From Sodalis-like endosymbiont of Proechinophthirus fluctus (GTDB lineage: Bacteria; Pseudomonadota; Gammaproteobacteria; Enterobacterales; Enterobacteriaceae), in NCBI RefSeq assembly GCF_001602625.1, contig NZ_LECR01000051.1:31900-39177 (forward strand): 7,278 nt of DNA, written 5' to 3'. A model generated the notes under the pieces. It saw only the letters and a program-made list of their open reading frames with translations, did no database searches and was not told the DNA's origin. Position numbers and translations under genes: made by a program. Numbering within the stretch: the first letter of the stretch is position 1; each line of letters begins with the position of its first letter. Shown here in pieces: positions 1 through 6,944 of the stretch.

Positions 1-2
1 CG

Positions 3-325
3 CTGTTCGTGCTGGCCGCCCTCACCCGAAGCGCCAAAGACAGAGCGCCGCACAATGCCATGTTGCCCGTTAAATTTTACCCTTATCGGTTCCGCTAGCA
101 GCGACGTTCCTGGCCTTATTGAGCAACGGCAAAGGTGGTCCCCGCGCAATTGAGCTTTGGCAATCATCTGTTGATGGTGACAGCAGCAACTCTATTGTTA
201 GCACGTTGTTGGCGAACCTGCTGAGGGAGTCTGGAATCTGTTATGGCCCGGCACCGCTCTGGGGGACTTTGCAGTCATTGATGTCAGGGCATTTTTGGCC
301 TCGCGTCGATGACGAATACTACTAA
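3..325 (+). pseudogene. Unidentified, probably membrane-protein remnant
   Basis: I do not recognise this family. The + strand carries a hydrophobic start in frame 3 (LFVLAALTRSAKD), broken by a stop near 115. Frame 2 is open from about 74 to 325 and contains a likely membrane segment (ILPLSVPLAATFLALLS) followed by a hydrophilic stretch and YGPAPLWGTLQ. The switch of frame near 70 fits a single indel in a decayed gene. The 5' end lies outside the window. The minus strand shows nothing convincing here beyond the decayed MFS gene that approaches from the right. It could also be unrelated open sequence, so confidence is low. Confidence 0.25.
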
Positions 326-339
326 TAACGCTGGAGATA

Positions 340-1361
340 ATTAATAATAGACTAGATATTGGTGGTAAAGTAGCCAGTAAACCAGGCAATGGAGAGCGTA
401 GATAACCGCCATTTCACCACCGGGATGGCAATCAAGGAAAGCGTAATCAGCAAAACCCCTGCTACCGAAAAACCACCAGCGGTAATTAACTCACGCCGTT
501 GGGTTTTGTCGCTGATAGTAAGACATGGAAATAGTGAAAAGAATGGCCAGGAAATAAGACAATAAACTGGCTATTCCCTGCCACAACCATCTGAATCCTA
601 ATGAATTTAATACTATCAGAATAAACATGGTCACGCCCTAGAAAAGCACGTTATTGGCGAAATAACTGAAGATCAACATACAGAAAAGGAACATCACCTA
701 AATCGAGAAATGACACCATCCATTTGATGGGAGCATCCCCAGTGTTTCTGGCCACGGCATTATTTTCAAGCGGCGTATCCGGCACATTTTTGAGAAAATA
801 AGAAATAGGGAGACAACAATTAAAACACCTAGCCAGCAGGTAATATAAAATACCTATTTCCATCTCAAATAATAGGTAAGTATATGTTTCAATATCAGAA
901 ATCGTAACGACAGCGAAAGAAATTACCCATAGAACTATATTATATTAGTACCACGGTCATTACTTCTTTAGTAAAATATGTCCAGGAAAATATGAACTGA
1001 TGAGGCTAGTAGTTATTCTTCAGCTATGCCCAGAATAATGCGATAAATAATAATCACCATAAGCGAGATCACCCAAGCCATCATAATCTGCATCACCGAC
1101 CATAAAAATACTATACTGACGATGGTGATTTTAGGATTGAACTTAGTTTTCAAAATACCGCCAAAAATTGGCAAACGTATAACCAATCAAAAATCCTGTG
1201 AGCGCTAGGATTTTTACCTCGGAACCATTTATATCCATATCTTTTTCAATGCCGAGCAAGGCAATTGAAAGATTATACCTATCCAGACAGGCGATAAAAA
1301 TCCAGATCAGTATCTTAACGCTAATGCGAAACAATTTAGAGGTAAACATAGTTATTTTCAC
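340..1361 (-). pseudogene. MFS transporter (anion:cation symporter-like), decayed
   Basis: This was an inner-membrane transporter of the major facilitator superfamily, most like the ACS family that imports hexonates, aldarates and similar organic anions. The N-terminus carries the family signature LDRYNLSIA in the first membrane segment, then GFLIGYTFANF. After a frameshift near 1160 come GGILKTKF, FLWSVMQIMMAW and YRIILGIAEE, which match TM3-TM4 of the family. Later frame-hopping blocks give the central loop (NVPDTPLENNAV), the start of the C-terminal half (SYFANNVLF, WQGIASLLSYFLAI) and a block ending near 356 (GGFSVAGVLLITLSL). Stops and indels separate all of these, and the last two or three membrane segments are not found. 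The likely start is GTG at 1361, which overlaps the stop of the upstream enzyme gene (GTGA); an ATG at 1349 is the alternative. It is the third gene of a LacI/enzyme/transporter operon, and the substrate cannot be read from the sequence. Confidence 0.8.
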
Positions 1362-2418
1362 ATCAAGGTATGATTTATAAATAAACGCGTCCCAAACGGA
1401 TCAGGTCTAATAACACTTTTCATATCTAAGTCAATCTCAATGCTGAGGCCGGGGCGCTGTGGCACCTGCATAATATGACAGATAGCTAATCAGAGAGCTG
1501 CTCGAGGAAGATATTCGGCGCTCGATCTAGCTCCAGAACTACACGCGATTTTGCCGTGGTCAGCACCGCCATCGGAATAGCGCTGGTCAGATGCAGCGTA
1601 GCCGCAAGAGAAATAATCGATACCCATTGATGCGGGTAGCATTCGATACTGAAAGACGTGGCTAGTTAGGCAATCGTCAATGCTTCTCTTATTCCTCCGC
1701 AGGCGTCTATATCAGGCTGGGAAATATCAATACACTGCTGTTCAAAATAGAATCGAAAACCAAAACTCGTGAATTCTTATTTGCCGCTAGTGATATGCAT
1801 CTCCAGTTTATCCCTTACCTTTCGATAACTGTCAAAATCATCAAGCAATATCCACTCCTCAAACTAGGAAATATTATAAGGAGCAATCCGTTTTCTTCAA
1901 TCGACAGCGCGCTGACCTTCATTTTGAATGCGCTAAATCCCTGCTGATAGCCTGTGGCGCATTCTGTTCGATCACGCGGGCAATTATCGGACGAATAATA
2001 GAGTGTCGAGGCATAGGACGCCACTATCTGAGCTAATTCTCCGCCCAGTAACTGGCCTATCAGCTAGTTCATATACTAGCCGAAAATATCCGACAAGGCG
2101 ATATCAATTCCTGACAAGATGGAAAAGATAGAAACCATAATCCCTTTGCAGCCAAATTCGTGTGTGCGGTTATAAACCGTCTTTCAAATATGACGGTGTG
2201 GCACAGGATCGCGCCAGATAAGATGCGGGGTAAAGTTATTTTATTAATGCGGCATTATTTTCTGCCGTTCCAAAGCACTACCTTCAGTCGGTGATATCGT
2301 CATCGGTTTTAATTTTAACCAGGCATTATAGCGAGAACATCCTAATACCATTAGGACATTCCTAATTTTCCGAAAACTTGTCCTTAAGTACATAGATGTT
2401 AATTTCAGTGATTCGCAT
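1358..2418 (-). pseudogene. Enolase-superfamily MR/MLE sugar-acid dehydratase/racemase, decayed
   Basis: Members of the mandelate racemase/muconate lactonizing family abstract an alpha-proton from carboxylate substrates with Mg2+ held in a TIM barrel. Visible blocks in order are: the start MRITEINIYVLKDKF; IDIALSDIFGQY and IGQLLGGE in the capping domain; VASYASTLYYS; GFSAFKMKV at the first catalytic Lys strand; FEEWILLDDFDSY, carrying one metal-ligand Glu; ITSGK followed by a stop where ITSGE is expected; CIDISQPDIDACGGIREA; ECYPHQW, with the His region; and the tail LELDRAPNIF. About 40-50 residues between the Lys strand and FEE are missing, which removes the first metal-binding Asp. Frameshifts and stops occur throughout. 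The ATG at 2418 is chosen because GGAG lies 11 bases upstream and the previous gene has just ended. The stop overlaps the GTG start of the transporter gene. The exact substrate is unknown. Confidence 0.85.
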
Positions 2419-2429
2419 AATATCTTATT

Positions 2430-2433
2430 CTCC
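2430..2433 (-). promoter_or_regulatory. Shine-Dalgarno of the MR/MLE gene
   Basis: GGAG on the minus strand lies 11 bases before the ATG at 2418 and directly after the lacI-type stop at 2437-2439. It supports both the start chosen for the enzyme gene and its cotranscription with the regulator. The spacing is slightly long. Confidence 0.5.
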
Positions 2434-2436
2434 TAT

Positions 2437-3424
2437 CTACTGTCTTATTGTCGATTGCTGTTCAATCAGCGTGACTGGCAATCTTGTCTGACAAATGTCG
2501 GTGATGCTTTTTTCTTTAATCAGCACCGAGATAAGTTTACTGTAATTGTCGTCACTGATGCCATAGGTCGGCTGTGCAATAACGGTCAGCAGCGCGACGA
2601 TAGCCGAATCCTATTCCGTATCATCGAAACAGATAAACAATAGGTCGCGAGAAAAAACTAGACCGGTGCGATGCATTACTTTAACCATGCTGAGCAATAG
2701 TTTTCTGTTAATGGAAATAATGCTCTCGCAATTTGATCGCTGAGCGTATCCACGCTCTCATTTTCCACAATCACGGCGCGCCACACCTTTTAACGCTTCG
2801 CTTTCATCGAAAGTGTTAAACACGTCCACGCGTTTGATTCGGGGGAAATCGTATTCGGCAGCAGCGTAAAAAACGTGACGGGATCACATTGTTGCCGATG
2901 CAGGTACGCCATCGCCAGTTGCATTCCTTGCCGATTATCCACCGATACGCAATTAATATCTTCAAATCCGAGTTTCCTGCTAAACAGTACTGTCTGGATA
3001 TCTTGGGTAACCCGCCAGAATGAAGCGATCTTTTTTACCCGTGCTGTTCATGATGAAACCATTGACGCGTTTGGACAACATATTTTTAATAATGGCGATT
3101 TAGCTTTTGGTATCAACTTTGATATCACATAAAAACAGCGTATAATCAAATAGATTACATACTCCTTCAATACCTTTTAATATATCTATTGAATAAGGAT
3201 TAAAGATATCCGCCATAATCATGGCGATAGTATTGCTCTGTGTACTGCGCAACGAACGCGCGACATCTTTCGTATTACTAGTTCATTTCGGCAATTAACC
3301 CGGCCTATCCGATCACACGTCGTCATGCTCTCATCGAGCCGAATTTACCGTTTAGATGGCATGAAATTGTTGCCGTCGATACGCCCGCCGCTTAGGCAAC
3401 ATCGCTGATAGCTACCTTTATTAT
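2437..3424 (-). pseudogene. LacI-family transcriptional repressor, decayed
   Basis: LacI-type regulators are dimeric or tetrameric DNA-binding repressors released by a sugar-like effector. The helix-turn-helix block is plain: AISDVA, a stop where Lys is expected, then AAGVSTATISCHLNGKF. The hinge and first core strand follow in another frame (ARSLRSTQSNTIAMIMADIF, then NPYSIDILKGIEGV). Further blocks are NMLSKRVNGFIMNS and KKDRFILAGYP, and near the C-terminus FICFDDTE, VALLTVIAQPTYGI and LPVTLIEQQ. The overall span of about 329 codons equals a normal LacI protein, so decay has been by point changes and small indels rather than large deletion. No valid start codon remains: the expected position near 3413-3424 reads ATA/GTA, probably mutated ATG. 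The stop is followed within 20 bases by the enzyme start, which makes this the local repressor of the operon. Confidence 0.88.
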
Positions 3425-3646
3425 ATAATAATTATTAAACACTAAATTTCATCACACTATCGCCCGCCGAATGGCAAATAGCTTATGCTGCACCACATCT
3501 CGCTGCCGGTAGGCACCGACGGCAACAACGTTGGGCTGTAAACCCTTTCCATGGCCCACCACGCCGGTGAAGGAATTGTGCCACACCGCCTAGGAGGTCG
3601 AGCGCGGCGCGCCACGTCACAGATAAATTGATTTGCTGATTGGTTA

Positions 3647-3663
3647 CAGCCGTACAACGGCTG
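3647..3663. other. Perfect 7-bp hairpin at the edge of a tandem repeat
   Basis: CAGCCGT-ACA-ACGGCTG forms a 7-bp stem with a 3-base loop. No T-run follows, so it is not a standard terminator. It overlaps the first copy of the 18-bp tandem duplication and could have promoted polymerase slippage there. Confidence 0.4.
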
Positions 3664-3685
3664 AAATCCGTACAACGGCTGAAAT
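3650..3685. repeat. 18-bp exact tandem duplication
   Basis: The 18-base unit beginning CCGTACAACGG occurs twice head to tail (3650-3667 and 3668-3685) with no mismatch. It lies inside a region with no confident gene. The exact identity suggests a recent event. Confidence 0.9.
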
Positions 3686-3733
3686 CGTTCGCGGACTAGC
3701 GGCGATAGGTTGTGCATTGATTGGAGGTTTCTC

Positions 3734-3840
3734 ATGGCAATATGACCCCGTATGGATCTGGGCACTACCAGACGACGCTGTTCACGGCTGGCGTCGACCG
3801 GTCCGCCTCAGCAAGCATGTTTTTCGCACAGACCGGATGA
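3734..3840 (+). pseudogene. Small ORF behind a good Shine-Dalgarno, broken at codon 4
   Basis: GGAGG at 3723-3727 sits six bases before an ATG at 3734, an ideal initiation site. The frame reads only three codons before a TGA. A one-base shift continues as MTPYGSGHYQTTLF and TAGVDRSASASMFFAQTG to a TGA at 3838-3840, about 35 residues in all. The simplest reading is a small gene, or the head of a larger one, with one A lost near codon 3. I do not recognise the product. Two hairpins downstream at 3833 and 3882 could mark the end of its transcript. Confidence 0.3.
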
Positions 3841-3850
3841 TACTATCCGG
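3833..3850. other. Inverted repeat CCGGAT-N6-ATCCGG
   Basis: There are two exact 6-bp arms around GATACT. It resembles the arms of enterobacterial REP-type extragenic palindromes but is a single copy in this window. It overlaps the stop of the small broken ORF. Confidence 0.35.
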
Positions 3851-3881
3851 ACGCATTCAGGGAACGTCCTGATAGACAGAC

Positions 3882-3909
3882 GGCGGCGAGAGTCACATTC
3901 GCCGCCTTC
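3882..3909 (+). terminator. Possible factor-independent terminator
   Basis: GGCGGCGA (3882-3889) and TCGCCGCC (3899-3906) form a perfect GC-rich 8-bp stem with a 9-base loop, followed by a short pyrimidine run TTCTTC. The weak T-tract makes it a suboptimal terminator. Its position, after the small ORF and before the APC permease, fits an intergenic terminator on the + strand. Confidence 0.5.
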
Positions 3910-3928
3910 TTCGCCCGCTGTCACCACA

Positions 3929-3966
3929 GCGCAATCTTACATGGAATGCGCAATCTTACATGGAAT
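3929..3966. repeat. 19-bp exact tandem duplication before the APC gene
   Basis: The 19-base unit beginning GCGCAATCTTACATGG is present twice without mismatch (3929-3947 and 3948-3966), ending 7 bases before the APC start codon. It therefore alters the leader and the spacing of any upstream promoter or ribosome binding site. Confidence 0.9.
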
Positions 3967-3973
3967 AAATGTC

Positions 3974-4768
3974 ATGCCAGATTTTGAGAAAACCATAACC
4001 ACCGGCCATTTAGTCTCGTTCGGCCTGACCTATATTATGGTGCCCATTATCGTACTCGGCACCTTTGGAGTACTGGCGAAAATCACCGATGGCGACGAGG
4101 TCAGCGCCTATGTACTGGCGCTGTTCGCAATATTTTTCACCGCCGGCAGCTACAGTCAGATGTCCACTGCCTTTCCGGTAGCGGAGTTTACCTACACCTA
4201 CGTCTACGTACGTAATGTCATCAGCGAGAATATGGAGTTTCTCACCGGCTTGGAGTACCCTGTTAGATTATCTGTTTCTGCCGATGGTGATCTGGCTAAT
4301 CGGTGCGGTCTATCTCTCATTAGCTTGTGCCGGCGGCACCCCAGTTCGCCCGGCTGCTGGCGTTTATCGCCATCACCACCGCTATTAATATCGTTGAGAT
4401 GAAGGTGTGGCCTATGCCATCAATTTGCTGCTGATTGCGGTGGGGCTTTCCGGTGGTGGGGGCTTCCGCGCCGCTGGCGATACACTTTCACCTCGTTTAT
4501 CAACTTCGGCGCCTTTCTAGTGTTTACCTTAGTCAATTTGTCGGTCATTGGTCACTATTATCTACGGTTAAAGCACCGCGACGGCTCGGACGCGCTACTT
4601 TATTTGGTGACTCCGGTGCTCGGCGCCCTGTCCTCTTTTTTATGGCTGCTGATAAGTTTGGACCGCACCACTATCATGCTCGGTTCCGCCTAACTGACTC
4701 TGGGCGCGCTGTGCCTACTGTGGCTGCGTTTGGGAAACAAACGGCTGGCCGGCGCTGCATTCGGGTAG
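3974..4768 (+). pseudogene. APC-superfamily amino-acid/polyamine permease (PuuP-like), decayed
   Basis: This was an inner-membrane amino acid-polyamine-organocation permease. The first 90 or so codons read cleanly, with FGLTYIMVPIIVLGTFGVLA as membrane segment 1 and TAFPVAEFTYTYVY as the conserved region leading into segment 3. After a frameshift near 4255 come LLDYLFLPMVIWLIGAVYL, then in other frames FARLLAFIAITTAINIV and YAINLLLIAVGLSGG. The sequence then jumps to the family's C-terminal half near 4490 (FTSFINFGAFLVF, TLVNLSVIGHYYLRL, LVTPVLGALSSFLWLL), ending at TAG 4766-4768. About 150 codons between the two halves are missing compared with the usual length of about 440 residues. The ATG at 3974 is chosen because the conserved N-terminus begins there; the preceding Shine-Dalgarno is weak. 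The PuuP-like assignment rests on motif resemblance, and the substrate is not certain. Confidence 0.87.
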
Positions 4769-4916
4769 AAGAACTCCGAGCAACCGGCCGTCGACCTTGC
4801 CCTGAGCCTATGGTTAGGGCCTATGGCAGCGCGGCAATGGCACGTACCCCTTTCTGCAGGCCGCGCCGGAAATACTAGACTGGCCTCCTGTCATCACTCA
4901 ACGACAGAGAAATGGT

Positions 4917-5350
4917 ATGGATAAAACCACGTTGTCTGCCATTACTGTTTTCCCTGCGACTGCTTTTCACCGGCAAGATCATGCGCGGCATGCACTTTTC
5001 TAGCTTTAAATTTTCTGGGGTCCGAGATCTGACCGACAGCCAGTTTTTGAACTGCCGTTTTTATGATGATGATATCCACAGCGGCTGCAATTTCAACCTC
5101 ATGCTACTTCGTAATGCCAGCTTTGCTGACTGCGATTTATCCCTGGCTGATTTACTCTATGCTGCCGCGTTCGGCCTGGAAATTCGCGAATGTAAAGTCC
5201 AGATCGCGGATATTCACGATGCCAATTTTATGAACAGCCTTGGCCGGCGCTGGTTCTTCTGTCGCGCTTACATCACTAAAAGCAATCTGAGTTACTGCAA
5301 TTTCAGTCGGCAAACGTTGGAAAAATGCGAATTGATGAGCAACCGCGCTG
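4917..5350 (+). pseudogene. qnr: Qnr-like pentapeptide repeat protein, truncated
   Basis: Qnr proteins are right-handed quadrilateral beta-helices that bind DNA gyrase and topoisomerase IV and shield them from quinolones and related poisons. From about 4960 the frame shows the family's landmarks: FTGKI, QFLNCRFYD, the loop A region DDIHSGCNF, CDLSLAD, FGLEIRECK, ANFMN, the loop B region RRWFFCRAYIT, then SNLSY and LEKCEL. The F/L residue at every fifth position is evident. It aligns to roughly the first 125 of about 215 residues. The second half of the helix, which holds the dimer interface, is gone at the junction near 5350. The first 12 or so codons read better from ATG 4917 (MDKTTLSAITVF), one frameshift away from the repeat frame; an in-phase ATG at 4912 also exists. 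It lies downstream of the dead APC gene and convergent with umuD. Confidence 0.85.
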
Positions 5351-5352
5351 GC

Positions 5353-5493
5353 TCAGTTAGCTTTCACCACCGGCAGATCTGCGAAACGGATGACATAGGC
5401 CGGCGACGGCATCTGCTGCTTGAACAGCGCAAGCCCCTCCAGTGCCAGGTAAGGCTCGCCTTGCAGCTCTCACACGATGCGTTTCAGCACCAC
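5353..5493 (-). pseudogene. Unidentified C-terminal protein fragment
   Basis: A 47-codon frame on the minus strand starts with VVLKRIV, has one in-frame TGA, then continues as ELQGEPYLALEGLALF, KQQMPSPAYVIRF and ADLPVVKAN to a TGA at 5353-5355. The codons are GC-rich at third positions and the residues look like real protein. I do not recognise the family. It does not match the C-terminal half of UmuD, although it sits where that half should be. It is therefore probably the tail of another gene brought next to umuD by deletion, and its end abuts the truncated qnr-like gene. Confidence 0.4.
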
Positions 5494-5497
5494 GTTA

Positions 5498-5675
5498 TTA
5501 TATCCCTTTATTAATAAACCCTTCTATCATCGAATCGCCGGTGACGCCTACAAAATAGGTAGCGGCCGGATGATTCATGCAGAGTTGTATTAAGATCAAT
5601 ACGGTTCTCAATATAATCCTGCGCCGGGCTAGGAAAGCCAGCCGGCACTCGTTTGACAAAAATGGAAAGCGGCAT
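5498..5675 (-). pseudogene. umuD: UmuD-like SOS mutagenesis protein, truncated
   Basis: UmuD is a LexA-like protein that cleaves itself on RecA filaments; UmuD' then joins UmuC to form translesion polymerase V. From ATG 5675 the frame reads MPLSIFVKRVPAGFPSPAQD and YIENRIDLNTTL. The Ala-Gly bond of PAGFPSPA matches the self-cleavage site. After a one-base shift near 5575 it continues NHPAATYFVGVTGDSMIEGF, with the catalytic Ser in GDSM, and ends at a TAA at 5498-5500 just after INKG. The rest, including the catalytic Lys and the dimer-forming C-terminal half, is missing, so only about 60 of about 140 residues remain. No umuC remnant is visible downstream on this strand. A degenerate LexA-box-like site lies about 60 bases upstream. 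Confidence 0.85.
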
Positions 5676-6014
5676 AACGCCTCGGCATCATCTGCGCGAA
5701 AAAAGAGAATACTTCATGAATCTGAATGTTTCTTTACTATGCTTTCATACAGAATATACATGGAGTATTAGAATTGTGAAACTAAGTCGTAGCGCCAAAC
5801 GGTAGGTGCTTGAAGCGACGAAAAATATACTTTTTTTCCGCAAGCGGTCACGATAAAAGAAAGGCGCAATGCGCCGGAACAGCTGTTAAGCCAACGCATA
5901 ATCCTTCATGGTGATTATTGTAAATAAAGAAGCGTGGATAAATTCTTTTTCACGCCCCCCTCTCCTAAAAAAGTAGAGATGGGAGGCACAACCAGCAGAA
6001 TGAATTGATTATGA
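5676..6014. other. Stretch with no recognised gene
   Basis: I recognise no coding sequence in either strand; the open frames are short and AT-rich on the left. It holds small inverted repeats: CCGC-AA-GCGG at 5838-5847 just after a run of seven T, GGCGC-AAT-GCGCC at 5863-5875, the palindrome AACAGCTGTT at 5878-5887, and an imperfect stem at about 5955-5986 pairing CCCCCTCTC with GAGATGGGAGG. None has the form of a clear terminator or RNA gene. The leftmost part is the upstream region of umuD. Confidence 0.4.
5737..5752 (-). promoter_or_regulatory. Degenerate LexA box upstream of umuD
   Basis: On the minus strand the site reads CTGTATGAAAGCATAG. It keeps a good left half (CTGTAT) and the 16-base spacing of CTG-N10-CAG, but ends TAG instead of CAG. 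It lies about 60 bases before the umuD start, where an SOS operator is expected. The match is imperfect and may be a decayed operator or chance. Confidence 0.25.
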
Positions 6015-6317
6015 TTATTTAACTATTGTTCTGACTCGTTGTTCACCGTATAAATTAAAATTCCCTAACCAGATAATACTGCTTTGTATAGTATCGTCGT
6101 CCGGCCACACGGCAGGATATCGTCCAATGTAGCTCGGACAAATCCGTTCCCATATGCCCAAAATTCCCACCGGCGTCGCATCTTCCTCGCCAATCCCAGT
6201 GATAAGCAGTATATGACGAAAATAGGACAAAAAAATAGGTGCCAGCCGTTGGATATTGTTGGGGACACAATCACTGGCCCGGGCGATCGGCTGCCATGCC
6301 GGCGAACAACCCTACGT
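6015..6317 (-). pseudogene. Unidentified remnant downstream of tetR
   Basis: All three minus-strand frames are partly open here and none is clearly right. The most protein-like block is ITGIGEEDATPVGILGIWER, then YIGRYPAVWPDDD and IIWLGNFNLYG, ending at a TAA near 6015. Another frame has NVGLFAGMAADRPG immediately after the tetR stop. I cannot assign a family. It could be a second decayed gene cotranscribed with tetR, or neutral sequence. Confidence 0.25.
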
Positions 6318-6398
6318 TCAGGGCCGCATAATTTTCTGCATGAGCCGGGCGATTTCCTGCCGGCTTGGCGGGAGTTACGATCCACACGCGTGATGCAG

Positions 6399-6568
6399 CA
6401 TCATTCCCTCAATCAGCGCATCCAGTGCCGGAAACCCCAGTGGGAAGATCGAAAAAATTCAGCAGCGCGTGCTGACTGCAAAACATCATTCCCTCAATCA
6501 GCGCATCCAGTGCCGGAAACCCCAGTGGGAAGATCGAAAAAATTCAGCAGCGCGTGCTGACTGCAAAA
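6399..6568. repeat. 85-bp exact tandem duplication inside tetR
   Basis: The 85-base unit starting CATCATTCCCTC is present twice in direct tandem (6399-6483 and 6484-6568) with no difference that I can see. CATC occurs at both unit boundaries and again after the second copy, suggesting a 4-base microhomology at the original breakpoints. Since 85 is not a multiple of three, it shifts the tetR frame in the ligand-binding domain. Confidence 0.95.
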
Positions 6569-6944
6569 CATCCAGTTCTGCATCAGCTGTTTCAACCTGG
6601 GATGACCGTCGCTATTAGAGGTACAATTCCTAGCTCAACAGCAAATTCCTCTCCAACGTGACTTCATCGCCGCAGATGATCCTCTCCCACCTCTTCAACG
6701 TTGCATGCTGGGGGGAATCCCCGAGCAGAGCCGCATAATCCACCGACATCGTGACGGCAAACTGGCTAAACGCGTCTTTAAGCAAGTCCTGCATAAAGCA
6801 AATCCTGCATACCGGCAAAATGATACGTCATCACCTGTCGGAAGCGATCTTGCAGTGGATAATACTCGCTATACCATGTTGCACAATCATATCAAGTGTC
6901 GCGTCAATAATACGAGCATGCCGATCCGGGTCCAGTACACCGGC

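Larger units (their letters stand above)
3425..3733. other. Gene-poor stretch with possible VOC-type remnant
   Basis: No convincing complete gene is present. On the + strand, an ATG at 3485 opens a frame beginning MLHHISLPVGTD, which resembles the N-terminus of vicinal-oxygen-chelate (glyoxalase/dioxygenase-like) proteins. The frame stops at 3539-3541, and its continuation to about 3620 (SMAHHAGEGIVPH) does not match the family clearly. No ribosome binding site precedes it. The right part holds a hairpin and an 18-bp tandem duplication, annotated separately. A minus-strand frame covers most of the stretch, but its arginine- and proline-rich composition looks like an antisense shadow. Confidence 0.25.

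Noticed and set aside
1198..1380. 60-codon + strand frame opposite the MFS start
   Set aside because: It is antisense to the clear MFS N-terminus (LDRYNLSIA).
2455..3132. Open frames on the + strand within the LacI region
   Set aside because: The minus strand carries clear LacI blocks across the whole interval, so these are shadows.
3650..3966. Possible CRISPR-like repeats
   Set aside because: The 18- and 19-bp repeats are directly adjacent two-copy duplications with no spacers and unrelated units.
3752..3973. Upstream extension of the APC frame to an ATG at 3752
   Set aside because: The conserved APC N-terminus begins at 3974. The extension crosses a terminator-like hairpin and a recent tandem duplication and has no protein-like pattern.
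4435..4878. 147-codon + strand frame
   Set aside because: It is a neighbouring frame of the APC C-terminal half, whose membrane segments read correctly one frame away. Its arginine-rich composition is typical of a shifted GC-rich gene.
6084..6560. 158-codon open frame on the + strand
   Set aside because: It runs antisense to the TetR remnant, repeats a peptide because of the 85-bp duplication, and has no family resemblance or ribosome binding site.
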